Notes under the pieces: generated by a model
What the model was told of the DNA's origin: nothing
Seen by the model: only the letters and a program-made list of their open reading frames with translations
Databases searched by the model: none
Made by a program: the position numbers and the translations under genes
NCBI GenBank assembly: GCA_015680685.1
Contig: MNCI01005294.1
Span: 208,416 to 272,415 of the forward strand
DNA: 64,000 nucleotides
Direction: 5' to 3'
From: Gnetum montanum
Lineage: Eukaryota > Streptophyta > Gnetopsida > Gnetales > Gnetaceae
Part shown: positions 48,791 through 60,510 of the stretch, in pieces
Position numbering within the stretch: the first letter of the stretch is position 1
How the letters are laid out: the number at the start of each line of letters is the position of its first letter

Positions 48791-50386
48791 TGAAACACCA
48801 CTAATTTCAGCCTAAGAATGACTCAAGCCCTTTCGAGCTTTTGGAAGGCAAAATTTGACTAAGGCATGGAACTCATGCCCAGCTTGCTCAAGCCAGCTTG
48901 CTCACACTATCAAGCTAGCTTACCCTCAGTGTGAGTAACTCCAACAGCTTTAAAATCAAGTCAAGAATGGTCCAAATTTGAGGGTGCAAGCCATCATCAA
49001 GGGCCACTGATGTCCACTCCAAGTTTCAACATTCAGGAATTCAAATTTCGAGACAAATTGTTCACATTTTTACACTCACATTGTTACTCATGCTGAGGTC
49101 ATGCTGGCAACATGAGTCCAGCATGATTTGAAGGGTGCAATTCATCTTTAGGGTTCACTGTTGATAACTATGGGTCCCAGCCTCCAAAATGCCAGAATTT
49201 AGGTCCAAAATTGAAAGTTTTTGTCACTCACACTGCAACGCATGTTGAGGTCATGCTGGTAGTGTGAGTCTAGCATGAGTGACTAAAAGTGGCTCAAAAC
49301 AAGTCACTTTCAAGCTCAGTTTCTAATTTTCAGATCACTCTCAGGGTTAGTAACACTTGCATTGAAGGATCAGACTTCAAAAATCAAAATTTGGAGTGAA
49401 ATGCATCACTTTCAAGTCACTCATGCTGAGGTCACGCTGAGGTCATGCTGTAGTGTGAATGTAGCGTGCGCATGCTGAGGACACACCAAGACCACATCAA
49501 CTCACGCTAGAAGCTCTGGTGGAACAAAAATACCTCAAACAGTCACAAAATGACTCAAATCAACATCCTACAGTAGTCAATCCATGGATCAAATGATCCA
49601 GAGTCAAATTCTCTTGTTGTACACTATCATTTTTGTAAATTTTCACCATTTGTTAGCCTTGAGCTAATGCATGTTGTAAGATACAGTGCATCTGGTCAAG
49701 GACTTAGCTTGCCCACACACGTCCAACTCACACACAGTTGTCCATCGGACACGTGTCACACGATCCATTTTCCTCTCATCTCTCAACCATTGATTCCATC
49801 CATGAATTCCATTCCTGAACCTGGCCAAACCCTATAAATACCCTATCAATTCACATAAACATGGTTGGAAATTTTGAAGGTTGATGTCTTAGGAAACTTA
49901 GACTCACAATCCTTGAGCACTTAAGCACACTTGACTCCTAGCATCCAAGCACTTCTGAGACACATCACATCGGCCCAGGGCTTGGTGCTTGACTTGCCAT
50001 CCACATGTGCAACTATGCTTCGACCAGTGCACATCTTTTCTAAGCAATACAATATAGTTAATTTTGCTAGCTATTGTGTTGTTTGCTCTATTTTATGTTC
50101 AATTTTCATCTTGTTTACAATACCAATTCTGCATATGTTTCTATTTACATTTCGTGCGCACTGTTTACGTTCTGAACATTAGTTACGATAACCCTAGCAT
50201 AGGCCATAGTGTACGCTCAAGGAGGTCCTTGGTTGATTTGCGTGTAGACCATCCAAGGCACTCTACCTTTGTTTCCTTTTCCAGATTTCCCTTGAGCGAA
50301 GGCAGGGTTAGCTGTGTCTACTTGACTATCTTTCAGTGTTTGTTTTCCCTTCCAGCCTTATACTGATGATTTAGGTCAATATAGTA
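48791..50386 (+). repeat. 5' LTR of element A
   Basis: Starts TGAAACACCACTAATTTCAG. Aligns with 56032-58034 apart from about 400 extra bases in the 3' copy, which has three units of a roughly 180-bp internal repeat against one here (49161). Contains repeated TCACGCTG/TCATGCTG/TCACACTG words. Confidence 0.9.
49833..49840 (+). promoter_or_regulatory. TATA box in A's 5' LTR
   Basis: TATAAATA in the context CCAAACCCTATAAATACCC, kept unchanged in the 3' LTR. It would drive transcription of the element. Confidence 0.7.
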
Positions 50387-50388
50387 AA

Positions 50389-50407
50389 TTAGCGCTAGAA
50401 GGAGGAC
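50389..50407 (+). promoter_or_regulatory. Primer-site-like leader motif of element A
   Basis: TTAGCGCTAGAAGGAGGAC within a few bases of the LTR end; B carries the same motif at 35837-35855. Probably the tRNA primer site. Confidence 0.5.
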
Positions 50408-50483
50408 CTACCTATTTATCGTCCTATCAAAACATTTATCATGCCACCTGTTAAATGCTACACAAACCAAGTGTTGAAACTAA

Positions 50484-50862
50484 ACTATAGCTTGCTCATG
50501 CTAGTCAAGCCAGTCACTCACAGTAAGCTTTCTCATGCTGGTCAAGCCAGTTACTCACGCTAAGCTTGCTCACGCTGGGTCAGCCAGTTACTCACGTTGA
50601 AGCCCAGTCACATACACTGAGCTTGCTCATGCTGAAGCCCAGTCACTCATGCTAAGCTTGCTCATGCTAAAGCCTAGTCACACACGCTAAGCTTACTCAT
50701 GTTGAAGCCCAGTCAGTCATGCTGTAGGTTACACATGCAGTGAGTTACTCATGCTACAAGTTACACATGCTATGAGTTACTCACACTGTAGGTTACACAT
50801 GCTATGAGTTACTCATGCTACAAGTTACACACGCTGTGATTTACTCACGCTGCACCCGTTTT
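50484..50862. repeat. Minisatellite in A's leader (CTCACGCTG-based)
   Basis: A tandem array in two parts. The first has units of about 35 bases built from GCTTGCTCACGCTG and AAGCCCAGTCACTCACGCTA. The second has units of about 33 bases built from GTTACACATGCTATGAG and TTACTCATGCTACAAG. CG, TG and CA variants of the same word are mixed. The array lies between the primer motif and the recognisable start of Gag. Confidence 0.85.
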
Positions 50863-50869
50863 CATGAAA

Positions 50870-53350
50870 TCTTCCCAGATCAATCCTACTTATGCAATCC
50901 TCACACCAGAATAATATAACTTCATTTGTGTGAAGATTCAAGCCAACTTGCCTATCGATCGTGTAGAAAGAGAGGTAAAACAAAACTACGAGCTCATTTA
51001 CATGGAAGGTTGTGAGTTCATTCCCTCAACATTTGATATAATCCCCCTTTCTAATCATCATCATTGACTGATATCTTAGCTCCTCATGGAAAAGAGTCAA
51101 GCCTTACAATCACCCCTGATAGAGCCTCAAAGTGGAGATGAGGAAGATGATTTTGCAGCCCAATCTGAGCATGGCGATTCATACCATACCATCAGTCCTC
51201 ATGCCCATACAAACCCATCATTCCAACCTTTAATTGGGATGTCATTAGTTATACCAGCTCCCACATCCACCCGCTACATACCACAAGTAGAAACTCATTA
51301 GGCACCTTTGATTACTTTAGCCCAACATGTTCAAGGTGTCACATCACAACCTATGGCTGGGTAGTGGGTTCCACCAGTTGTCCAGCAAAACCAACCGACT
51401 CTCTATAATGTACCACACCCTAGAATCCCATCCCTGAATGTTGCTCCACCGCAACAACTAACAAGCCAACAGCCTTCCTTTCTGCAAAAGATGCAACAGT
51501 TGAGTTATTACCAACCGTAATTTACTCAACCCATTGATCTACCTACCACCCAAGAGTGGGCAGACATAAAAAAATGATGCACTCATTAGCTGAGGAGTTA
51601 AAACACCTTAAAATGGCAAACACTGAGGAAGTCAAGTTGTTGTATTTCTATCAAGATAACCCAATCCACCCTTCAGTTCCACTATTAACCTTGCCAAAGG
51701 ACATCTCATTACCTTAGCTAACCAAGTACAATGGAGAGGGAGATCCAAACACCCACCTAGTAACATTTCATCTATAGTGTCTATTGCTTCAAGCTTGGCC
51801 CCATGCAATTCTACATGTATTTGCCATGTCCTTACCAGGAAAAGCCTTAGACTAGTACCAAGCTTTACCCCATAACTCCATATCCTCTCTAGAGGATTTG
51901 TTACATCAGTTCATTACCCACACTAAATACAATTTAAAGCCCGAAGCCATACTAGATGGTCTAATTCAGATTAAGCAAGCATTATTAGAGCTAGTGCAAA
52001 AATTCATCCAAAGGTGGAGTGCAGCCTTGAAATGAACTTCACAAGCCCATCCCTGAAACATACATGCTTACCATCTTTAAGGCTACTATGAATGACTTCG
52101 TGAAATCAAAAATCTATTATTTGAGTGCTTGTACTTTCAGTCAAGCATTTGCACAAATTAAGAACATAGAGGAGGAGGCACAAGCTAGCAATGACCCAGC
52201 TTATGTGGCCTACAGAAACCAACATGCTCTCAAGCAAAACACAATAGTAGCAACGGTGGCTACAAGTACAAAAGCAACCAACTAGGGCCCAACAACTAAG
52301 CAACCCAAAGCCCCAGTTGACAAAACCCCCAACTTTGGCACCAACTTACCTACATTGGTAGGGGCCATTCCAAGGCCCAACTTTTAGCGCAAGGACCACT
52401 CAAAGTATACATCACTACCGATGTAACCCTCTCAACTATTGGAGCAACTCTTGAAAGCTGGGCAAATCCAACACAAACACGTGTTGGTGATTACCTACCA
52501 AAAACATCATAGGTACTATGAACTACTAAGGAACACCACCTTAGCAGTACCAAATGAGCCCCCAGTCCCATAACATTTTAAATTGGACCAATACTATCAT
52601 TACCATCAAATGGCTAGTCACAATATAGACAACTATAGTTCTTTGCAAGATGACCTATAGAGAATGATAGAACAAGGCCAATTGGTGATTGACATGGCGA
52701 GTCAATCCAACATAGATAATGCCTCCTATGTCATAAACTCAATTAGCATAGGTGGCAAGCCCAAACCTATGCAACAACCTTTTGTGATCTATGTGCCTCC
52801 CAGCAAGGCAAGGGTCCCCTCCGCCTCCACAAGTAAGGGGCCTTCCTTTGTTATCAAAGTATCACATTAGGCACCCACAACAATCATTCACTAAGATGTT
52901 AAACTGGCATGATGTAACAACTCCTAAAATAACTCCTAAGCCACCCTTTTTCATAAGAGTGCCACCATGTGATGGCCCATCACCTACCTAAATCCAAATA
53001 GTGGGAAACATCTCAATCCCTCCCCCTTCAAGGGTTGACTCCACTAGCAACCCGAGTAAGCCCAAAAAATGGCAAGATAAGAGGAAAAATGAGCACCTCG
53101 CAACCCTTATGGCTGAAGCAAAGGCCACAACCAACAAGCAACAACCAAACATTGGGACCCCTACACCCAAGCAGGCCAAGAAAACCAAGCCCAAGTCCCA
53201 TTCGCAAGAGATTTGTCTCTCAAACCACATGGAGGGAATCATGGCCAACACAACGACTAACGACATGGACTTTGTAGCTGCACTAACCCAGGTGAAGTAA
53301 AAGCTCAAGAAAAAAAACACAGCGTTGATCTTGTATGACCTAGTCATGAC
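50870..53350 (+). pseudogene. Element A Gag
   Basis: Recognisable from VKIQANLPIDRVEREV (about 50932) and CEFIPSTFDIIPL. An acidic and proline-rich stretch follows (51086-51300). The Retrotrans_gag core is at about 51690-52200: LTKYNGEGDPNTHLVTFHL, LLQAWPHAILHVFAMSLPGK, LEDLLHQFITHTKYNLKPEA, and AFAQIKNIEEEAQASNDPAY. The end, near 52580-52680, reads YYHYHQMASHNIDNYSSLQ, then RMIEQGQLVID, equivalent to the Cys-His Gag end of Tat elements with the cysteines lost. A basic linker (53035-53300) leads to protease. It has fewer stops than B's Gag. It opens a new frame after the minisatellite, and a start at 50441 upstream of it is possible. Confidence 0.8.
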
Positions 53351-53539
53351 CTCATCTGCTCATTTCCAAGCATTGGCTTAGGTCCTGGCCTCCATTCCTA
53401 TTACAAAGTACATTCCTACAAATGAGGCATCCATCTGTGCAATGATGTTACCCCCTACACCACAAGAATTAGGTTCAACAACCCTAGCCTTTTGCGATGA
53501 TGTAGTCAAAGTCAACCCCAAGCGAGGGGAGGTCACTAC

Positions 53540-54182
53540 AGCTCCACTATCCATTAGCATTCGTGTTGGATAGTGTACCATCCGCATAGTGCATGTCGAT
53601 GATGGTGCATCAACAAATGTAGTCCTATACTCTGTCATCAACAAGCTAGGCCTAGCAGATGAAATTCGGTCAACCAAAACCATGTGTCTAAAATCGTTCA
53701 ATGGATCACATGTCACAGTCAAGGGTATAATCAACTTAGCCTTTGTGGTAAGAGAACAATTCCCCACTAGTGTAGATTTCATTGTCATAGAGGAGATGCT
53801 AGCTTTTAACATGATTCTAGGTAGGCCTTGGCTAGCCCAACTAAGGTCCATCTCCTCTCCCATCCACCAAGAAATCCACCTTCCATACGAAGGAGTTCAA
53901 GTTATCATCCATGGTAATAATGCTTCTTCTTCAACTACCCACAACATAGACATGGCGCAAGTTTTGGAAGAAGAGTTTCTTGGTGGTACACGTAGAGTAA
54001 CCAATGCAATGCCTAAGGCTAACAAACTCGAATCAGTGGTTGAAGCCAATAGCTTCCTAGAGGATCCTAAGCCTTGCACACTCCCTAATCCATGCCTGGT
54101 CAGGAAGAAACTACACGACCAAGATTTTTCCTTGGCCAAAAATGTGGGTGCCTACTCTTTGCCCCCACTTTCCATGCACTAG
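53540..54182 (+). pseudogene. Element A aspartic protease (long open frame)
   Basis: A 197-codon open frame (53589-54182) plus a few codons upstream. Active site IVHVDDGASTNVVLYSVI keeps the catalytic Asp in DxGAS form. It continues LGLADEIRSTKTMCLKSFNG, then VIEEMLAFNMILGRPWLAQ with the conserved ILGR, and HQEIHLPYEGVQVIIHG. This frame is intact and is the best preserved protein of the window, though the upstream Gag has stops. Its C-terminal tail ends in LPPLSMH and a stop at 54180, with no RT in frame or nearby. Confidence 0.85.
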
Positions 54183-54500
54183 CCTATGTGTTTACATTTT
54201 TCTTGCTCACTTAGATCACGCATTTTTATTTTTTTACATATTCGTCAACTTAGTTTACACGTTGCATCTAGAAAAACATAAAACTAGAAAAACACATGGC
54301 CTGAAAAGGCCTTAAACTAGCCTATGGCCCAGAATGGCCTAAAACTACCACATTTTGCGTTGCTTTTCTTGCATTCATACATTTTAACTCTATTTACGAT
54401 AGGTGTTGCTTGATGTTGTTTTCTTTCTAGTTGATTTTTGCAGGATCTCGTAGGCACACAGCATGACCATGCATGCAGCATCACACCTTACACAAGCAAG
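54183..54500 (+). other. Element A spacer after protease
   Basis: Noncoding, AT-rich, ending in a pyrimidine-rich stretch with TTTTTGCAG near 54445, which resembles a 3' splice site and corresponds in position to element E before its RT start. Confidence 0.4.
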
Positions 54501-54504
54501 TTAA

Positions 54505-54870
54505 GCACTAGTCCACTATGACTATAAAATGGCACAGACAGTCCATGATGACTATAAAATGGCACAGATAGTTTGCCATGACTATAAACTAGCACAACAT
54601 GTCCTGGAGTCATGATGGTAAAATGACACAACAGAGCTCTGTCCAGTATGACAGTAAACTGCCACATCTATCCGCCATGACGTGAAACTAGTATCTAGAG
54701 TCCACTAAGACTATAAATTGGTTTGCCTCTTCACAGTCCGCTATGACTATGAACTAGCAACGCACCGTCCACTACAATGCTAAATTGGCACCATCCAAAG
54801 GGTTATGATGTGAAACTAACCCGCAACAATCTGCTAAGACTATAAACTAGCAACATCATTGATGACCATG
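54505..54870. repeat. Tandem array in element A interior (unit about 36 bp)
   Basis: About ten degenerate units with the core GTCCACTATGACTATAAACT followed by AGCACA or GGCACA. Units vary in length (about 33-45 bases). It occupies the place where RT to integrase would be. Confidence 0.85.
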
Positions 54871-56017
54871 AAAAACTTGAAAAGAGGTGTTACTGTAATT
54901 GGCTGCACCTGTTCCACAAAAGACTTGCTGCATAATTCATCTCATGGGCCCTAATGAATATGATGTTGTTCATGATTCTTTCTACTTTGAAATTACACAT
55001 GGCAACTCCATCGCCTTGATTTTTTTCAAGTTTAAAGTGCTTAGTTAACCATTTCATTTGTGGTTTTCTTGTCTTCTTGGAGTTGTGTTTGCAGGATAAC
55101 ACACCTAAGGTGTTCATGCATAGATGCACTTCATCATGATGACAATGTATCACATTCTTCCTAATGCCTGCAACTAGGTTAATCAATCCATTCACAAGTA
55201 CATTCCCTACTCCTGATACATTCCCTTTTCCCCATCATGTTCCCTTTGTCCTATTTAATTATACCCCCTGGATACATTATACTCCCCCAAAGCTCTTGAT
55301 ACATTGTTTTACACTGTAACTCTCTAAGTAGTTTCAATGTAAGACACAATACATAGTACATGATACAAAATGCAAATGCATGAGCATGAGCACAGCACTG
55401 AAAGCAAGCTCTTTCAAAACGACGAAAAAGGGAAATAGAAAAGAAAAAAAAAAGAAAATAAAAAACAAACAAAAAAAGAAAAATAACAAAAAGGTCAAAG
55501 AGAAAAATACATGAAAAATTTCTTCATGACCCCATTAACATTATAGACCAAAGACTATTGGCTATTCTCATACAAGCCCCAAGCGAGAAGGCAATCATCT
55601 TGAAAAATAGTTACACTCATGTCTCAAATGATCGTGTGGCTTTGGCTGTTTACAACGGGCCCCATAAACACTCTACAAGGGTCCCATTTCTCCAAAGAAC
55701 ACACCTCCTATGTCCTAGTTCCAAGTCTACTGAAAACTGGCTATTGACAAGGACCAAAAACATCGCTTGTCCACGTGAGAGCATTTTCTCTCCCACAATC
55801 CTAGCAGCAATTATAACCCTTGATCAACTCCTAATTCCCTTGGGTTACGATCAATCCCCTTACATCTTGAACTACATTTCCCCCAATCCCATGTACTTTT
55901 GAACATGGTACGATGACTTCCAGCCAAGGGTCGATGGTTAATGGTTGGTACTTGGTTGTTCATGGTGTTTTGCACTTCTTTGTCGATGCCTCTCGGGTGG
56001 ATTCCTCTAGAAGTCAA
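54871..56017 (+). other. Element A spacer before the 3' LTR
   Basis: Noncoding. The part at 55060-55140 resembles the post-integrase spacers of E (about 10320) and B (about 46060), with TTGTGTTTGCAG near 55095. An A-rich run lies at 55438-55500. Frames at 55558-55902 and 55195-54890 are unrecognised. Confidence 0.5.
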
Positions 56018-56031
56018 CAAAGAGGAGCCAA
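56018..56031 (+). promoter_or_regulatory. Polypurine tract of element A
   Basis: CAACAAAGAGGAGCCAA directly before the LTR start TGAAACACT. Confidence 0.75.
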
Positions 56032-56399
56032 TGAAACACTACTAATTTTAGCCTAAGAATGACTCAAGCCCTTTTGAGCTTTCAGGAGGCAAAATTTGAC
56101 TAAGGCATGGAACTCACGCCCAACTTGCTTAGGCTAGCTTGTTCATGCTGTCAAGCTAGCTTACCCTCAGCATGAGTAACTCCAAGAGCTTCAAAATAAA
56201 GTCACGAATGGTCCAAATTTGAGGGTGCAAGCCATCCTCAAGGGCCACTGATGTCCACTCCAAGTTTTAGCATTCGGGAATTCAAATTTGAGATAAATTG
56301 TTCACATTTTCACACTCAAACTATTACTCACACTGAGGTCATGCTGGCAGCGTGAGTCCAATGTGAGCAACTTTCAAAGCCTTAAAATTGAGTTTAAAT

Positions 56400-56960
56400 G
56401 ACTTTATTTCAAGGGTGAAAGTCATCCTCAGGGTTCACTATTGATAACTATGGGTCCCAGCCTCCAGAATGCCAGAATTTAGGTCCAAAATTGTAATTTT
56501 TTATCACTCATGCTGAGGTCACACTGGCAGCGTGAGTAAAATGTGAGCAACTTTCAGAGCCTCAAAACTAAGTCAAAATGACTTGATTTCAAGGGTTTAT
56601 GTCATCCTTAGGGTTCACTATTGATAACTATGGGTCCCAACATCAAGAATGCTAGAATTCAGGTCCAAAATTGCAAGTTTTTCTCACTCATGCTACAACT
56701 CACGCTAAGGTCACGCTGGCAGCGTGAGTACAGCATGAGCAACATTTAGAGCCTCAAAACTAAGTTGAAATGACTTGATTTCAAGGGTGAAAGTCATCCT
56801 TAGGGTTTGCTATTGATAACTATGGGTCTCAGCCTCTAGAATGCTAGAATTCGAGTCCAAAATTGCAAGTTTTTGTCACTCACACTGCAACTCACACTGA
56901 GGTCATGTTGGCAGCGTGAGTCCAACGTGACTGACCAAAAGTGGCTCAAAACAAGTCACG
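56400..56960. repeat. Tandem expansion in A's 3' LTR (unit about 180-190 bp)
   Basis: Three units, starts spaced 180 and 191 bases, each with AACTATGGGTCYCAGCCTC-like and TCACGCTGGCAGCGTGAGT-like words. The 5' LTR has a single unit at 49161. Confidence 0.85.
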
Positions 56961-57484
56961 TTCAAGTTTAGTTTCTAATTTTTAGGTCACTCTCAGGGTC
57001 AGTAGTTGTTGTATTAAAGGATCAGGCTTCAAAAATCAAAATTTGGAGTGAAATGCATCACTTTCAAGTCACTCACACTAAGCTCATGTTGAAGTCACGT
57101 TGCAGCATGAGTGTAGCATGTGCACGCTAAGGACATGTCGAGATCACATCAACTCACACTGGAAGCTCTGGTGGAATATAAATTCCTCAAACAGCCAAAA
57201 AACCACTCAAATCGACATCCTGGAGCAGTCAATCCATGGATCAAGCAAGCCAGAGTCAAATTCTCTTATTATACACTATCATTTTTGTAAAATTTCATCA
57301 TTTTTTAGCCTTGAGCTAACACACGTTGTAAGATACAGTGCATCTAGTCAAGAACATAGCTTTCCCACACACGTCCAACTCACACATAGCTATCCATTGG
57401 ACACATGTCACATGATCTATTTTCCTCTCATCTCTCAACCGTTGATTCCATCCATGAATTTCTTGCCTGAACCTGGCCAAACCC

Positions 57485-57492
57485 TATAAATA
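57485..57492 (+). promoter_or_regulatory. TATA box in A's 3' LTR
   Basis: TATAAATA, same context as 49833-49840. Confidence 0.65.
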
Positions 57493-58034
57493 CCCTATCA
57501 ATTCACATAAACATGGTTGGAAATTTTGAAGGTGGACAACTTAGGAAAATCAGACCAGCAATCCTTGGGTGCTTGGGCACACTTGACACCTAGCATCCAA
57601 GGACTTCTGAAACACATCACATCACCCCGGGGCTTGACACTTGACTTGCCATCTACACGTGCAAGTATGCTTCGACCGGTGCACATATTTTCTAAGCAAT
57701 ACAATACAATTAATTTTTCTAGCCATTATATCGTTTGCTCTATTTTACATTCAATTTTCATCTTTTTTAAAATACCAATTCTGCATACGTTTCTGTTTAA
57801 TTGCATGCACACTGTTTATGTTTCAAACATTAGTTACGATAACCCTAGCACAGGCCATAGTTTATGCTCAGGGAAGTCCTTGGTTGATTTGTGTGCAGAC
57901 CATCCAATGCACTCTACCTTTGTTTCCTTTTCTAGCTTGCCCTCAGGTGAAGGCAGGGTCAACTATGTCTTCCCAACGATCTTTCGGTGTTTGTTTCCCC
58001 TTCCAGCCTTACACCAACGATTTAGGTTAGTACG

Positions 58035-58039
58035 CATAT
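58035..58039. repeat. Right target-site duplication of element A
   Basis: CATAT against CAAAT at 48786-48790. Matches the empty-site sequence in C's 5' LTR. Confidence 0.65.
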
Positions 58040-60510
58040 GAGCTTCATTGAGATTGTGATATTTATGCTTGGGTGTGTGTTATGCATGTTATTGGTTCAT
58101 TATGTTTTATGATGATGAAAATAGATATACTTGGGTGTAACAATGTTATTAAATATCTTTTCGTATATATATATGCATAATTCTTACCATTCAACAGATG
58201 TGCACTAACCATATTACTGAGTGTGGCAAGATTTCATGAGAATTGATTGTGGGCATGGCATGACATGATTTGCTTGATTTCTTTAGATATATTTTATGGT
58301 ATTGTTTATTATATGGTGTTGATAGCTCTTTGTTTAATATTTAATTTATTATTTTTAATTTTATTTTTATAATGATTTTCTAGGAATTTTCTTTATTGAT
58401 GACTTTACCATATAGGGGAGTTACACAAGAATAGAGGAAGTTACTTATGTGTTCAAAAGAATTAGTAGTAATATCCTTTTATTTTAATATTTTTTTTGTT
58501 AATAGGAATGTTTTCTTCTATTTCCATGGCTTTTTCTTTCCACATAGTTTGATAATTTGGAATAATTTGGAAGAAGTGTTGTGGTAGTTTGAAGTTGGTG
58601 GAGGTGTTGGTGGATTGTGGATCAATTATGCTATTACTTATATTGTTGTTGTGTTACTTTCTTCTTTTGGGAATTTCATCGTGTAAATTTAGAGGTAAGT
58701 AATCTTGACATCCTTTTCCATTGATTTTCAAGTTTCTGCATATTCATGGGATAGATTTTACATTAATTTTCCTTGTATTTTATTATGATGCTATTTTTTG
58801 ACCAATGGATACTAATTTAAATGTTTGAAATGTTGATTTAGTACATGATTTATGTTAATTGATGGTAATTATATTGTTGTTTTCATAAATTTTGAGTATG
58901 GATTTTGTGATATTATTTAAATAATTTTTTGGAATCAAGGTTTATTAAAAAAAATTAGGAGTAATATTTTATATAATTAAATGATTATAATTATTGTAAT
59001 TATTGTTTGGATGTGTTCTTGAGCCTTGAAATATGTGGTTTGATTTCATTTAGTGGATAGCTGGTGTATTGAATTGATTGTGTTCTCCTTTGGGTCTTCA
59101 AATCTTAGATATTTTTCCTTCGTTGGATGATTATTGATTAGTTTGAATCTTGATCAACATGTATCCTCTTTCTATGTTTAATAAGGATCTTCATTGCACC
59201 TCTTAACCTTTTTTATCTTTGTTGTATGCACTTTCCCATAACATAATTTCATTATTATTCTTCTCAAAAATATTAAGTTTTGATGTATCCAACTTAGATT
59301 AGTGGACATTTCATGGCTTGTGTATGAATCCATATGTGATGGATGGCTGTTGGTGACATGTATATTCCCTTTATTATGTCTCAATCAATTTGTTGGAAGA
59401 TATGATCATGATTTCTTTCCTTGGATTTCTATTGGCAACTTAGGATGTTAATGAGATATGTAATACCCCTTCGATGTTAGGTTTAATTCTTTGTGATGCT
59501 AGAATTTTCATGTATTTGACTTGATTTGTTGTTGTCATGTTATTCCTTGGACTAGTAGCCTTGTAAGAATCCATTGGATTGTTGGATCCCTTAATGAGAT
59601 GAATTCTTTTGATTTTGTTGTTTCCCTCCATTGTTAGTTTCATTATCATGTTTATATGCTTATTGACTATTTGGATAATGGGGGTAGCATTGAGTTGTTT
59701 AGCCAATTGCAGATGTTCTCCTTAAAGATGGTTTGATGATTAACCCACACTATGATAAATTAGTGTGGGTTTTTTTGTAGGCAGCATCCTATGCAAGAGG
59801 ATGATTTCATGGTTCATTAGTTCCTTTTTTTAAATGCCTTTACAACACTAGAGGTAAAGTTTTGAGTAATGCCTATAGCATTGGCATGCTTGGGAATGTT
59901 GGAAGTGAGTCATGGATGACGCTCCACATTCCATTTAAGACTAATAATAAATCAATGTGCATGGTAATTTGATGTTTGATTTGGATACATTTCCTTTAGC
60001 ATTTTGCAAGTACTCATGACAACATGGTACACTTGTAACACCAAGTACAATGTGTGATAGCCTCCTTGTTTATGATGATGGTTGGAGTGGATAAATCTTG
60101 GTTGGGTAATGTTTTATGGCTAGATGTTTTTTTGTACAATGTATGTGGATTTAGATATAATTTTAAACTAACATGTTTTGTAAGTCATCCATGCTTCTCC
60201 TAACTCCTATGAGATCTGCCCATTCATCGTTGGAGATGGTGTTAAGGTTTCTTACTTAATTTATACTAATAACCCATTTTATTTATAGATTAATTAGATT
60301 GGGAGGAGATTGGAGATCTTGGATGTTATATTGAGTTGTTTGAGCTTCATGATGTTATGTTTTTAGTTTGGGCTTTAGCTATCTATGTATTTGGCATTGC
60401 AACATTATATAGATAGTATTTTTCTTTCTCTAATTTTTGTGATACTTGGATTATGTATAGATTAGATGTAAGTTATTATGACATATATATATATATTCAT
60501 ATTTCAGATA
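58035..60510 (+). repeat. 3' LTR of element C, remainder
   Basis: Aligns with 22247-25270 of the 5' LTR, for example GTGCACTAACC, AGATTTCATGAGAATT and GCATCCTATGCAAGAGG (about 59783, with 24805). Similarity can be followed to about 60296. Beyond that the 5' LTR is cut by element D, so the right end (somewhere in 60300-60700) cannot be set. Confidence 0.75.

Larger units (their letters stand above)
48791..58034 (+). mobile_element. Element A: Tat-like gag-protease retrotransposon inside C's 3' LTR
   Basis: LTR pair 48791-50386 and 56032-58034, flanked by a 5-base target duplication with one mismatch. Interior: primer-like motif, minisatellite, gag, protease, spacer, tandem array, spacer, polypurine tract. 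RT, RNase H, integrase and the antisense block are absent. Its spacers match those of E and B, so it looks like a deletion derivative of that lineage. LTR similarity and retained CpG suggest it is the youngest of the four nested elements. Confidence 0.85.
56032..58034 (+). repeat. 3' LTR of element A
   Basis: Partner of 48791-50386 with about 400 extra bases. Repeat units start with TTGATAACTATGGGTC at 56441, 56621 and 56812. Includes a TATA box at 57485-57492. The 174-codon frame at 57517-58041 is probably chance. Confidence 0.9.
22211..60510 (+). mobile_element. Element C: old chromovirus (Ty3/gypsy) split by three later elements
   Basis: The outer element of the nest. Parts in order: 5' LTR (22211-25270), element D (25271-31614), gag, protease, RT, RNase H and integrase (31616-34806), element B (34807-47874), rest of integrase plus chromodomain (47875-48735), polypurine tract, 3' LTR start (48754-48790), element A, and the rest of the 3' LTR (58035 to at least 60300). 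The LTR pair starts TGTAAC/TGTAAT, and the polypurine tract AATGGGGAAGGA directly before TG is typical of plant chromoviruses. The sequence between the 5' LTR and gag, which would include the primer site, is missing. The exact right end cannot be fixed. Confidence 0.8.

Noticed and set aside
50484-50862. Regular short repeats reminiscent of a CRISPR array
   Set aside because: Units are contiguous and degenerate without unique spacers, in a plant retrotransposon leader. It is a minisatellite.
53378-53863. 161-codon minus-strand frame
   Set aside because: Shadow of element A's protease on the other strand.
57517-58041. A 174-codon open frame, the second longest in the window
   Set aside because: It lies wholly within element A's 3' LTR across the region downstream of the TATA box, matches no retroelement protein, and is broken in the homologous 5' LTR. 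Probably chance.
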